Shown: positions 35,801-43,420 of the stretch, one piece after another
Layout: each line of letters starts with the position of its first letter
Position numbering within the stretch: position 1 is the stretch's first letter
DNA from: Thermoguttaceae bacterium
Lineage (GTDB): Bacteria > Planctomycetota > Planctomycetia > Pirellulales > Thermoguttaceae
Reading direction: 5' to 3'
Length of the DNA: 53,323 bases
NCBI GenBank assembly: GCA_017436025.1
Contig: JAFSDX010000021.1
Coordinates: 1 to 53,323 of the forward strand
Position numbers and translations under genes: made by a program
The notes under the pieces: model-generated
The model's input: only the letters and a program-made list of their open reading frames with translations
Database searches by the model: none
Told to the model about the DNA's origin: nothing

Positions 35801-35929
35801 ACGGAAAAACGTTGGCGCGGCGTTCGCTTCCTCGGCGGCTTTAAACCTTCCGACTTCGAGGGTTGGACGCTCGAAAATTGCGAATTTGGCGATTCGCCGA
35901 AGCCTTCCGACGTCTTGATCGGGCCTTGA
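32900..35929 (+). CDS. Secreted pentapeptide-like repeat protein, one full and one cut module (paralogue 3)
   Basis: 1009 residues. The ATG at 32900 is preferred to the start of the open frame at 32804: GGAG lies 11 bases upstream, and it begins a signal peptide (hydrophobic 18-34, cleavage near Ala37). Module 1 has the strand RRVYVFL, a Lys/Glu-rich helix, the DWEAVSLDGATI coil, three T-x-S-W/F-type segments, and ends KEGRLNYDE. A second module starts at RIFYVYLRN, but the protein stops shortly after the second block (GWTLENCEFGD), where its relatives run on for some 500 residues. This looks like a 3' truncation, or a natural short end. It is more diverged from paralogues 1 and 2 than they are from each other. 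Confidence 0.82.
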   Translation: MKRLEKRSRGSGSAAALCRAVAFGLAALLGVATVAAAEEKTNVGDKAAQAQTSANSSVKEDDSRRVYVFLNEGSDNAAWKRWREEALALEKKKRKEGVLNRYNAEENEKIAEERKAFNEEWEKRAQETRRRDWRQTLEEDRRSASERAEARLAGDVAEELERDVLPRIEIDWEAVSLDGATIRDEEAVYFPIHIDFVGNDKEKEPPFYSSWRFGIPATLADVKRTKSWREKTLRNVGLGSALPGESFVGWTFENCRFGLQGKPFMSLRFNTCDFADASISGDFWPSGAITFEQFAATRTFKEGATSGKNANGEKSENAENVAKNPNVPRLQFQFAVDGWEFGALENVRTSSFSDGQGRLQISPGASESAWNDRVWPGDPILAELARKADPSSGLTTTPAVSFERFPTDAATGRIWRNSQYYKDKSLAGVAFCGWLNGGDFSGFDLTNAVVFAPNANLGFKLDGATIRGLRVVDGRGSEGAITKEALYSTKSWKQKNLRGVRFTSTFDLRGADFSGCDLTDAYFATSLEGAKFDGATINGCRFERWCWADAPEGDDLSQRPLTVELLEKSANGRGAQENLASLIGVEFPEEIQNRLDRRRFESREAFAKKDFSGATLRFRDMSGWDLRGFDLSGCEIITSSLEGADLTGATIDGATFTQLVGDKKINEYQSLNLSRMKVLLTGAQLASTTTYERDDWRGVSLIGKLDFTGFKFGNWKGARINQYGGFEGADFTDAEIYGVFHSTYPRPEYVEKTRTFKEGRLNYDEFFYSEREVAELQRRYALFKEKGAEALQAEDDAWEAALADKRIFYVYLRNSLNGAAAAGASSLSERSGSASQVDSASGLMFEKESDAEAKKTATAFEIERAGRERRYLKRKKDDGTFKKYCDEEKAKGASDRDAEAKATERLQRETAAEEEIVVRGRGWFNWELANLDGAIISDVNGLRFEGSEQLVFGVPAQFYFLYRTKNWTEKRWRGVRFLGGFKPSDFEGWTLENCEFGDSPKPSDVLIGP

Positions 35930-35939
35930 AACGTCGGAA

Positions 35940-36008
35940 AAACGCGCCCTTTTGAATTTCTTGAAAACCGTTTGAAAACGCGGCGGAACGTTTCGCAAGG
36001 GCGCGTTT
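35940..36008. repeat. 12-bp inverted repeat bracketing TTTGAA motifs
   Basis: AAACGCGCCCTT (35940-35951) and its exact reverse complement (35997-36008) enclose 45 bases with TTTGAATTTCTTGAAAACC and TTTGAAAACG. Another motif copy follows at 36005-36035. It could be a terminator with a long loop for paralogue 3. Confidence 0.6.
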
Positions 36009-36106
36009 GATTTCTTTGAAAACGGTTTGAATGTTGGCGCCGGTTGCGTTGGCGAGCGAAACTCCGTCGCGTTGGGGGAAGCGGCGGGAAGCGGCGGAGA
36101 TTTTCT

Positions 36107-36207
36107 CAAGTCGACGCGAGCGGTTTGGGGCGGCGACGAGAGATTTGCGCAAGTCGACGCGAGCGGTTTGGCGGCGACGAGAGATTTTCGCAAGTCGACG
36201 GGAGCGG
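36107..36207. repeat. ~42-bp tandem repeat, three copies
   Basis: CAAGTCGACG(C/G)GAGCGGT starts at 36107, 36150 and 36191, with GGCGGCGACGAGAGATTT between copies. No gene in this stretch; the in-frame ORF over it is repeat. Confidence 0.7.
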
Positions 36208-36251
36208 TCGGGCGCGTCGGCGGGAATTTTCGAAAAAAGGCGCTCGGGCTC

Positions 36252-36280
36252 TTGCAATCGACGCGCCGAACCGGTATATT
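36252..36280 (+). promoter_or_regulatory. Promoter of the lactonase-type gene
   Basis: TTGCAA (36252-36257), 17-bp spacer, TATATT (36275-36280), about 127 bases before the ATG at 36407. Confidence 0.55.
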
Positions 36281-36406
36281 CTTATTAATATTAACGACGG
36301 CGGCGCCCCGGCGTTTCGGCTCGGCGTTTTCGGGCGAAACGCGGCGTCGGCGTCGACTCTTCAAAGCGCGATAAACTGTCGCGAAATTCAACGAAAGGAA
36401 CGGAAA

Positions 36407-37723
36407 ATGAAGCGTTTATTCGGACGGAAAACCGGCGTCGGGCTCTTTTGCGCGTTGGCGGCGCTTTGTTGCGTCGGAGGAGCGGCGGCGAACGGCGACG
36501 AATCGGCGAAAGCTAAGGGCGGCGATTACTGGGTTTACTTCGGAACGTCGACCGGCGGAACGACGCCGGAAATGGACGAAATCGGGGTGAAGCGCTCCGA
36601 AGGGATTTACGTCGGGAAGTTCGACGCGTCGACCGGCGCCGTCGCCGATTTGCGGCTGGCGTTGAAGGCGAACAACTCCGGCTTCATCGCGACCGTTCCG
36701 GAGCGGAACCGCCTCTACTTTGTTAGCTCCCGCGACCGAAACGACGGCGGCGAAAACGTTTACGCTTGCAACGTCGACCCGAAAACCGGCGCTCTTAACG
36801 TCTTGAACTTTATGTCGAACGACGGCGCGGCGGCCTGTCACGTCGCGGCGCGACCGGACGGAAAGTTCGTCGTCGTCTCGAATTACGTCAGCGGCGACTT
36901 CGTCGTTTACAAGACGAACGCCGACGGTTCGTTGGCTAAACAAACCGCCAAATATAAGGGGAAAGGCTCCGGGCCGAATAAGCGTCGCCAAAATCAACCT
37001 TACGGGCACGCGGCGTATTTCGCCGAGTCGAACGGCGTTTGGCGCGTCCTGATGTGCGACCTCGGAACCGACAAAGTTTACGTCGCTCGCCTGAACGAGG
37101 AAACCGGCGCGCTCGAAGAGGAAGCGAAGGTTCCGTTCCTCCCGACGCCGCCGGGAGCGGGGCCGCGCCACCTCGACTTCGCGACCGATAAAAACGGCGA
37201 TTTGGTCGTTTACGTCTTGAACGAACTCGATTCGACGCTCTCCGTTTTCCGTCCGGATTTCGAAAAGGGCGACCCCGGCGTCCTCGGCTCTTGGACGACG
37301 ATCGAAGACAAATATCGCGAAAAACTGACCGACGAAGAAACGCTTGTCGACGGTAAAGAGTATACTTACGGCAACAAGACGGCGGAAATTTTCAAAGTCG
37401 CGCTCCCGAACGGCAAGACGGTCGTTTACGGGACGAACCGCGGGCAAAACACGCTCGTCGCGTTCGACGCGACCGAAACGCTCGCCGGAAAAGCGGGGGA
37501 CGCGGCGTTTCCGTTAATTCAACGGATTTCGACGCAAGGCAAGTTTCCGCGTTACTTTATGATCGACCCGACCGGCCGTTATTTGATCGTTAGCAACAAG
37601 AAAACCGGGACGTCGTTCGTCTTCGCGATCAATCAAGAGGACGGAACGCTGAAACCGACCGGCGCCGACGCGATCAAAATCGCTTGGGCGATGGCGGGCG
37701 GCTTCATTCCTTGCGCCGAATAG
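36407..37723 (+). CDS. Exported lactonase-family (6-phosphogluconolactonase-like) seven-bladed beta-propeller
   Basis: 438 residues. The ATG at 36407 has AAAGGA 7 bases upstream and starts a signal peptide (cleavage near residue 28, GGAAA/NGD); the open frame upstream is repeat DNA. The body has repeated blade motifs of the Pgl-type lactonase family: YVGKFDASTGAVADL, NVYACNVDPKTGALNVL, ARPDGKFVVVSNYVSGDF, GPRHLDFATDKNGDLVVYVLNE and KFPRYFMIDPTGRYLIVSNK. Cytosolic Pgl hydrolyses 6-phosphogluconolactone. An exported copy more likely acts on another lactone or sugar derivative, or only binds, so the substrate is not claimed. It is a single-gene unit by promoter evidence, followed by a duplicated 90-bp segment. 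Confidence 0.85.
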   Translation: MKRLFGRKTGVGLFCALAALCCVGGAAANGDESAKAKGGDYWVYFGTSTGGTTPEMDEIGVKRSEGIYVGKFDASTGAVADLRLALKANNSGFIATVPERNRLYFVSSRDRNDGGENVYACNVDPKTGALNVLNFMSNDGAAACHVAARPDGKFVVVSNYVSGDFVVYKTNADGSLAKQTAKYKGKGSGPNKRRQNQPYGHAAYFAESNGVWRVLMCDLGTDKVYVARLNEETGALEEEAKVPFLPTPPGAGPRHLDFATDKNGDLVVYVLNELDSTLSVFRPDFEKGDPGVLGSWTTIEDKYREKLTDEETLVDGKEYTYGNKTAEIFKVALPNGKTVVYGTNRGQNTLVAFDATETLAGKAGDAAFPLIQRISTQGKFPRYFMIDPTGRYLIVSNKKTGTSFVFAINQEDGTLKPTGADAIKIAWAMAGGFIPCAE

Positions 37724-37725
37724 CG

Positions 37726-37904
37726 GAAAGCGCGAGCGAGCGGGCGGGAAAAGTCGGAAAAGCCCGGTTTTTTCCGCTCGTTTGAATTGTTTGAAAAACG
37801 TCGGGCAAATCGGGTGAAAGCGCGAGCGAGCGGGCGGGAAAAGTCGGAAAAGCCCGGTTTTTTTGCTCGTTTGAATTGTTTGAAAAATGTTGGGCAAATC
37901 GAGC
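37726..37904. repeat. 90-bp tandem duplication
   Basis: Copy 1 37726-37815, copy 2 37816-37904. Each holds GAAAGCGCGAGCGAGCGGGC, a CGGGC/GCCCG stem followed by T-runs, and a TTTGAATTGTTTGAAAAA motif. It is a possible doubled terminator for the lactonase gene. Confidence 0.8.
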
Positions 37905-37920
37905 TTAGGAGGCGGAGCGA

Positions 37921-38280
37921 ATGGGGAAAGCGGGGAAAATTTTGCAAGAAACGAAGCGTTTCGAGGCGCTGTTGACCGAAAACTTCGGCGCGCAAGGGGC
38001 CGACTTGGCGGAAAAGACGAGCGCGGCGGCGGGGGAACTGCCCAAGGGGATCGTCGAAAAGTTGCTGTTTCTCGCGAAGTTGCAGGCGCAAGCGCAAGCC
38101 GGGGAACGGATTAGCTCCGCCGACGCGAAACAGGCCGGGTACTGGATCGCGGCGGTTCGACCGTATCTCGATTACGGCGCGGCGCGCGGTCGAGGCGATC
38201 GGATTCGTCGAACGGTCGGCTTGATCGCGTTCGCGGTCGCGGCTTACTTCCTTTACCGCGTTTGGAAGCGTCGGTTGTAA
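37921..38280 (+). CDS. Small tail-anchored membrane protein of unknown function
   Basis: 119 residues, ATG start with AGGAGG 8 bases upstream. I do not recognise the family. The N-terminal two thirds are soluble and helix-prone (KLLFLAKLQAQAQAGERISS). One membrane segment near the C-terminus (VGLIAFAVAAYFLYRVW, about 99-115) is followed by a basic end (KRRL), so it is probably anchored with its N-terminus in the cytoplasm. There is no signal peptide. It has a strong ribosome site and a strong terminator directly behind, which supports a real gene. Whether it is transcribed with the upstream lactonase gene is unclear. Confidence 0.7.
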   Translation: MGKAGKILQETKRFEALLTENFGAQGADLAEKTSAAAGELPKGIVEKLLFLAKLQAQAQAGERISSADAKQAGYWIAAVRPYLDYGAARGRGDRIRRTVGLIAFAVAAYFLYRVWKRRL

Positions 38281-38310
38281 GTCGTTGTTTGATAACGTTT
38301 AATGCTGGGG

Positions 38311-38346
38311 AAGCGTTCCGGGGTTCGCGCCTCGGAGCGCTTTTTT
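38311..38346 (+). terminator. Strong intrinsic terminator after the small membrane protein gene
   Basis: A 13-bp stem (38311-38323 with 38330-38342, two G-T pairs), loop TTCGCG, and six T (38341-38346). Confidence 0.82.
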
Positions 38347-38396
38347 GGTTTTTTTCGGGACGTTCGGGCGGCGGGGTTGGCGAAAATATTTTGCGC

Positions 38397-38421
38397 AGGT
38401 AGGACGCCTGGCGTCCTACCT
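38397..38421. promoter_or_regulatory. Perfect 25-bp palindrome next to a promoter, possible operator
   Basis: AGGTAGGACGCC and its exact reverse complement around a single central T. It ends 4 bases before the -35 box at 38426. No T-run follows, so a terminator is unlikely; a regulator-binding site is the simplest reading. Confidence 0.5.
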
Positions 38422-38425
38422 TGGG

Positions 38426-38454
38426 TTGACGTCGGAAATTTTTGGAAGGATAAT
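38426..38454 (+). promoter_or_regulatory. Promoter of the unknown paralogue pair
   Basis: TTGACG (38426-38431), 17-bp spacer, GATAAT (38449-38454), about 75 bases before the ATG at 38528. Confidence 0.58.
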
Positions 38455-38527
38455 AGTAAGCGAGTTGGGAGCGCGGCGTTCGAAAAGCGGCGACGTTAGT
38501 TTTAGCGCAAAGAAAACGGCGGACAAA

Positions 38528-40207
38528 ATGGCGAGCAAATTGGAATATCGGCAAATTAAGGGGCGCGACGAGGAAATTCCCGTCTTTCGGAACCTTTCGC
38601 GGAGCGTCGTAAAACGAGGCGCGGGCAAGATTTATTGGCGGATGAAAGGAACGGAGGAAAAGGGGATAGGCTGTTGGGACGACGTCGTTTGGCTCGACTG
38701 CGAAACTGGCGATATTTGTTTCGGCGACCGCTTTGTAAGGGAAGGATGGAGCGACGTTTACGACGACGAGATCGAGAACGCGAAGCGCTGGGACGAGAAG
38801 AGCGACGAATATAAATATCCGAGCCGTATTGCGTATAAGCCCCCTTATTTTTCGCAGCCCGATTTCTTTACGCCGTCTTGCCCTCAGCCGTCTTGGAACC
38901 CGTTCGATAAAGAGTTTAGGTATTCCGACGAACCATATGCTTATCGGGGCGCGCGGAAATGTTGGGACGCGTCCGTTCACGTTTGGCCGTTGGGCGTTTT
39001 GAACGAATGGCGCGGGCCGGTCGACGAGATCGAGCCGCGTTTGGCGGCGCGGTTGGCGGAGGCGGCGGAGTTCAACTTCGGGCTCGGTTTCGACGGCCCG
39101 GAGGAGACGGCGGACGACGACGCGTTCCTAAAAAACGCGAACGAAATCGTTCGGTTTTACGAGGCGCGCGAGGCGTTTCGTCGCAAAAAAGCGGAGGAAG
39201 AGCGGGAAAACGCCGAGGACGACGAAGACGAAAACGAGTTCGAATATTGGGCGAACGAGGCGTTCGAGGATTGGCGCGCGGAAGAAAAGGCGAATGAAGA
39301 AAACGACGAAAACCGTTTCGATTATTGGAGTAACGACGAGTTCGCGGCGCTGGAAAAGGGGAAATACGTCCCAAAAAAGAAGAAGCCGACGAACAAAAAA
39401 AAGGACGCGAACGAGAGCGAAGAAACCGACGAGAGCGATATTCCGATTTACTGGAACGCCGCGGAAGTCAAGAAATTTTGGCGATTTTGCCGAGACGGGG
39501 AAGTCGTTTACGAAGAACCGTTAAAAGTCTACTTCTGGTGTTCCTCGTTGAAATTGGGGAAAGATTTCGAGGAGTATTTGAAGGAAAGGAGGAAAGAGAC
39601 GGAAGCGTATCTGGTTCGTTCGAAAAGCGAGGAGCGGCGTCGCGCGTTGACGCGTTGGTTCGATTTTTACGGTAATTGGTGGTCTTCGAATGAAAGGCCG
39701 GTTTTTCTTGGGACGTTGAGAAATTTGGTCGCCGTCGCGAAGGCCGGAACGTCCGGGCGAACGGCGCCGCCGAAGAGCGTCGAGTTGGAAAACGGCGAAA
39801 TTGTTTTCGATTACGGAGCGGAACGTTCGGACGCGTTTTCGGACGATTGGCGAGAGCGGCTTCCGGCGTTAATCGCTTTCCGTTACGACTGTTACCGCGC
39901 CTATTTCGATTCGGCGAAGACCGTTTACGCCGCCATCGTCGGGGCGTCGGTTCGCGAAATGAAAAAGCTCGAAGTTTGGGTTTCGCCCGGTTGCGATACG
40001 ACGGAGCTTTGCGCGGGGCGGCCGGCGAAAGGAGCGAACTGGTTGAATTTGGGAAAGGTCGCCGATTTTTACGAGCTTAAACGCGGCGAATACTGGGGTT
40101 CGGGAATGAAGAAAGCGAAGAAAATTGGGAAGAGACACGAAGCGCGGCATTGGTTGGCGGGGGAAATTTCGCGGCGCTTGGAAGCGGCGTTGAAGGCGGG
40201 GAATTGA
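38528..40207 (+). CDS. Uncharacterised cytosolic protein, paralogue A
   Basis: 559 residues. The frame is open from 38345, but the start is set at the ATG at 38528 because the promoter lies upstream of it and the product then aligns from its first residue with the paralogue at 40289. Family not recognised. No signal peptide or membrane segment. The N-terminal ~70 residues (IKGRDEEIPVFRNLSRSVVK, IYWR, VWLDCETGDICFG) and the C-terminal ~140 (SDDWRERLPALIAFR, LNLGKVADFYELKRGEYWGS, EISRRLEAALKAG) are shared with paralogue B. The middle has an acidic, Trp/Tyr-bearing low-complexity stretch (EDDEDENEFEYW, repeated as ENDENRFDYW), a Lys-rich link, and a segment missing from B. Confidence 0.72.
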   Translation: MASKLEYRQIKGRDEEIPVFRNLSRSVVKRGAGKIYWRMKGTEEKGIGCWDDVVWLDCETGDICFGDRFVREGWSDVYDDEIENAKRWDEKSDEYKYPSRIAYKPPYFSQPDFFTPSCPQPSWNPFDKEFRYSDEPYAYRGARKCWDASVHVWPLGVLNEWRGPVDEIEPRLAARLAEAAEFNFGLGFDGPEETADDDAFLKNANEIVRFYEAREAFRRKKAEEERENAEDDEDENEFEYWANEAFEDWRAEEKANEENDENRFDYWSNDEFAALEKGKYVPKKKKPTNKKKDANESEETDESDIPIYWNAAEVKKFWRFCRDGEVVYEEPLKVYFWCSSLKLGKDFEEYLKERRKETEAYLVRSKSEERRRALTRWFDFYGNWWSSNERPVFLGTLRNLVAVAKAGTSGRTAPPKSVELENGEIVFDYGAERSDAFSDDWRERLPALIAFRYDCYRAYFDSAKTVYAAIVGASVREMKKLEVWVSPGCDTTELCAGRPAKGANWLNLGKVADFYELKRGEYWGSGMKKAKKIGKRHEARHWLAGEISRRLEAALKAGN

Positions 40208-40211
40208 CGGT

Positions 40212-40235
40212 CGTTTGAAAAGATTGAAAAACGTT
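40212..40235 (+). repeat. Dispersed TTTGAA-type intergenic motif
   Basis: CGTTTGAAAAGATTGAAAAA then CGTT, between the two unknown paralogues. A second, looser copy lies at 40254-40280. Confidence 0.5.
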
Positions 40236-40288
40236 TTGTTTTTTGACCAGCGAGCGTTTGAATTTTTGAAAATCGAAACGGTGTTGAT

Positions 40289-41665
40289 ATGGCGAAAGAA
40301 TTGAAATATTGGCCAATTAAGGGGCGCGACGAGGAGATTCTCGTTTTTGAGAATCTTTCGCGGAGCGTCGTAAAGCGCGGCGCGGACAAGATTTATTGGC
40401 GGTTGAAAGACGTTCGGGAAAAGCGGTTTGGAAGCTGGGACGACGGCGTTTGGCTCGACTGCGAAACCGGCGACGTTCGCTTCGGCGAGCGTTGCGTTAA
40501 GGAATGTTGGGCCGATCATAACGACGTTTCGTTTGCGCGAGATTTGAGGCGGTCGTCGTATCGTCGGCAATGCGTTTACTCTTGGTATTTAGGGGGGGTG
40601 AGCGAATGGCGCGGGCCGGTCGCCGAGATCGAACCGCGTTTGGCGGCGCGCTTGGCGGAGGCGGCGGAGTTTAATTTCGGACTCGATTTTACCGGGCCGG
40701 AGGAGGAGAATTCGTTTTTGGCGGCGGCGAACGAAGTCGCGCGGTTTTACGAGACGCGAGCGCGGCTCGAGCGGTTGGCGGAGGAGGCGGACGCGCGGGG
40801 CGAGAAATATTGGGATCGCGATTTTCCCGAAACGTCGGCGGAGGAACTCGAAGAGTTTCGGCGAATAAAAGATCGCTTCGATCTTGAAGATTTCGACCCG
40901 CGAATCTTTCGGGTTCCCGTTTGTTGGCGCGTTGAGACGGCGAGGCGGGACGGCGGCTCGGAATCGGCGACGCAAAAATTGATTTTTGACGCGAATGCGT
41001 CGGCGTTGGTTCCGTATTATTCGACGCGATCGCGCGAAATCGGGCGGCGTTGCAAGGCGGCGTTGCGGAAGATTCCGGCGGACGAGACAAGGGCGCGTCG
41101 GAAAGCCGAAGAGTATTTTCAAAGGTTGCAAGACGATTTAAATTACGGGTTTAATTTCGACGGCGTCCGAGCCGATAATTTCCCGCGTTTGGGCGAGTTG
41201 GACGAGCTGATCGCCGAAGCGCAAGCCGGAACGTCGAGCGAAGGGGAGGAAGCGAGCGGGGAATTGGCGCCCGCGACCCGTTCCGACGCGCTTTCGGACG
41301 ATTGGCGGGAGCGGTTGGCGTCCCTTCTCGAGTATCGGCTCGACCGTTGCAACGCTCTTTTTCAAGCGGCGAAAGCGCTTTACGTCGAGATTATAGGAAC
41401 GAAAGTTCGTTGGATGAAAGGGCTCGACGTTTGGGTCGCGCCCGGCGGAGAGCGCGTCGAAACTTCTAGCGCGGGAGGGCGTCCGCAGAACGCGTCTTGG
41501 TTGAAAATTGGAAAGTTGACCGAGTTTTACGAGAAAAAGCGCGGCGTCTATTGGGGCTCCGGCGTTAAAAAAGCGGATAAAATTTCGCGAAAAGACGACG
41601 CGCGGCAATGGTTGGCGCGGGAGATTGGGCGGCGTTTGGAAGCGGCGTTGAAGGCGGCGGATTGA
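40289..41665 (+). CDS. Uncharacterised cytosolic protein, paralogue B
   Basis: 458 residues, ATG start with only a weak ribosome site. It shares the N-terminal and C-terminal blocks of paralogue A at protein level, with long runs of identical DNA near the start (for example AATTAAGGGGCGCGACGAGG), so the pair arose by a fairly recent tandem duplication. It lacks A's acidic repeat and Lys-rich link, and instead has RFDLEDFDPRIFRVPVCWR and its own middle section. No catalytic motif recognised. The conserved Trp, Arg and Tyr positions in both ends suggest a folded, constrained protein. It is probably cotranscribed with A, as the 81-base gap has no clear promoter. Confidence 0.72.
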   Translation: MAKELKYWPIKGRDEEILVFENLSRSVVKRGADKIYWRLKDVREKRFGSWDDGVWLDCETGDVRFGERCVKECWADHNDVSFARDLRRSSYRRQCVYSWYLGGVSEWRGPVAEIEPRLAARLAEAAEFNFGLDFTGPEEENSFLAAANEVARFYETRARLERLAEEADARGEKYWDRDFPETSAEELEEFRRIKDRFDLEDFDPRIFRVPVCWRVETARRDGGSESATQKLIFDANASALVPYYSTRSREIGRRCKAALRKIPADETRARRKAEEYFQRLQDDLNYGFNFDGVRADNFPRLGELDELIAEAQAGTSSEGEEASGELAPATRSDALSDDWRERLASLLEYRLDRCNALFQAAKALYVEIIGTKVRWMKGLDVWVAPGGERVETSSAGGRPQNASWLKIGKLTEFYEKKRGVYWGSGVKKADKISRKDDARQWLAREIGRRLEAALKAAD

Positions 41666-41792
41666 CGACGGTCGAGCGGTTCGCGTTTCCCATTAATAAT
41701 AGCGCGAATTTAGGGCGAAAACGGCGGGCGTCGATAATAACGGCGGCGACGCGAAAAAATCGAGATTTTTTCGGAAAGGCGCGGGATTTTGC

Positions 41793-41821
41793 TTGACTTG
41801 CCGGAACGCGTCGGATAAAAT
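41793..41821 (+). promoter_or_regulatory. Promoter of the first DUF1559 gene
   Basis: TTGACT (41793-41798), 17-bp spacer, TAAAAT (41816-41821), about 150 bases before the ATG at 41973. Nothing else was recognised in the gap 41666-41972. Confidence 0.62.
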
Positions 41822-41972
41822 CGGGTTAACGTTTAACAGAAACGTTGGATCGATTGAAATTGTGGGCTTCTTTTGAACGTCGCGAAGGCGGCGGTTCGAG
41901 CGCGCGTTTGAGGCAAATAAGAACGCGAACTCCTTGAAAACCGGCGTTTTGAGCGAAAAAAAAGGTTGAGTT

Positions 41973-43058
41973 ATGCGGAAAAACTGCGTTAATTTAGGCA
42001 AGTTGGGCAACCGCGGCTTTACGCTCGTCGAGTTGTTGGTCGTTATCGCGATTATCGGGATTTTGATCGGATTGTTGCTTCCGGCGGTTCAAGCGGCTCG
42101 GGAAGCGGCGCGTCGGATGCAATGCGTCAACCATATGAAACAACTCGGGTTGGCGGTTCACAACTTCGAGTCGGCGACCGGCAAGCTCCCGCCGCTCGAC
42201 ATTAATATGGGGCACGCGGCGATTTTGCCGCTCCTTTGGCCGTATATGGAGCAAGCGGCGATTTACGACGTCCTGAAAAACTGGCGCGGCGCCAAGGACA
42301 AAACGTCCGGGTTCGGCCAAGACCTCTGCCGCTCCAACGCCGGTTCCGGCGACTTTTTTTGGCGCAACACCGACTATATGACCGACGAACTGCGCAAGAA
42401 TTTCAGCGCGGTTCCGTTCGTGAAATGCCCGAGCCGCCGTTCCGGCGTCGCCGGGGCCCCGTTGACAAACACGGAGCTGAAGCACAACGGCGTTACGCAA
42501 AACGGACTCCAATCCTGCGCGTCCTACGGGCCGCTGGCCGACTACGCGCCGGTTATTTACACCGAGTATAAGTCGCCCGCTTGCACGGACTTCCAATGGG
42601 TCGGCGCCGCGGATCAGTACGCCTTGCACGGGAAAAACTTCTCGCCGTTCCGCCGCGCCGTCGTTTCGGTCGCCGGGGACGAGCGGACTTGGCAGCCGCG
42701 CGACGCGATTTCCCGTTGGATCGACGGGACGAGCAACCAATTTATGTTCGGCGAAAAACACATCCCGATCGGGATGCTCGGCGGCGACTCCGTCGCTTGG
42801 CGGCACGACCAAAACTACCTCGCCGCGACGGACTCGAACGGTCGAGACTGGGCGCTGGGCCGCGCCGTTTCGGAAGCGTATCCGCTCGCGTCGGCTCGCG
42901 ATTATACGAACGCGCAACGTTACTTCGGTTCTTGGCACGCGGGCGTCGTCAACTTCGTGATGGGCGACGGCGCGGTTCGCTCGATTTCGACGACCGCCGC
43001 CGGGAAAACGCTCGGCAAGTTCGCGCACGTCAGCGACGGCGGAACGGAATCGCTGTAA
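41973..43058 (+). CDS. DUF1559-family prepilin-like protein, copy 1
   Basis: 361 residues, ATG start with AAGG upstream. A short leader ending NRG is followed by [14 protein letters not shown] and [18 protein letters not shown], the planctomycete DUF1559 N-terminus. Near the C-terminus [12 protein letters not shown] fits the H-X9-DG signature of this family. Such proteins are processed like type IV prepilins and inserted by their N-terminal helix; many planctomycete genomes hold dozens and their function is not known. It has its own promoter. Its protein sequence is closely similar to copy 2 downstream over almost the full length. Confidence 0.93.
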   Translation: MRKNCVNLGKLGNRGFTLVELLVVIAIIGILIGLLLPAVQAAREAARRMQCVNHMKQLGLAVHNFESATGKLPPLDINMGHAAILPLLWPYMEQAAIYDVLKNWRGAKDKTSGFGQDLCRSNAGSGDFFWRNTDYMTDELRKNFSAVPFVKCPSRRSGVAGAPLTNTELKHNGVTQNGLQSCASYGPLADYAPVIYTEYKSPACTDFQWVGAADQYALHGKNFSPFRRAVVSVAGDERTWQPRDAISRWIDGTSNQFMFGEKHIPIGMLGGDSVAWRHDQNYLAATDSNGRDWALGRAVSEAYPLASARDYTNAQRYFGSWHAGVVNFVMGDGAVRSISTTAAGKTLGKFAHVSDGGTESL

Positions 43059-43227
43059 AGAACGGCGTTTGCATCGCAACGCGCGGCGAGCTTCAACCTC
43101 CGGCGAGTTTAAACGATCGAAAAAAGCGGAAGAAGCGGTTCGGCGGCGTCGAGGCGAACGCGACGCGGAAAGAAAAATCGTTCGAAACGGAAAATTTGAA
43201 AATTTTTCGAAAACGAGACGAATTTTC

Positions 43228-43256
43228 TTGACCCGTCCGTTCGGCTTTGATATATT
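43228..43256 (+). promoter_or_regulatory. Promoter of the second DUF1559 gene
   Basis: TTGACC (43228-43233), 17-bp spacer, TATATT (43251-43256), about 165 bases before the ATG at 43421. Confidence 0.62.
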
Positions 43257-43420
43257 AGACGTTGAAGGCAAGCCCGACCACGTTTAAAGGTTTGCGACGG
43301 CGCGGCGGACGTCGCGTCGTTGTTTCGTCCGTGTTTTCTGCGTTTTGCACAAAACGCGAACGCGGCTTTTCATCGTTTTTTCTCAACGACCGCGCCGTCG
43401 AGCGCGAGGAGGATGGAGTT

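Noticed and set aside
40243-40273. Separate promoter for unknown paralogue B
   Set aside because: TTGACC at 40243 has no acceptable -10 at 16-18 bp.
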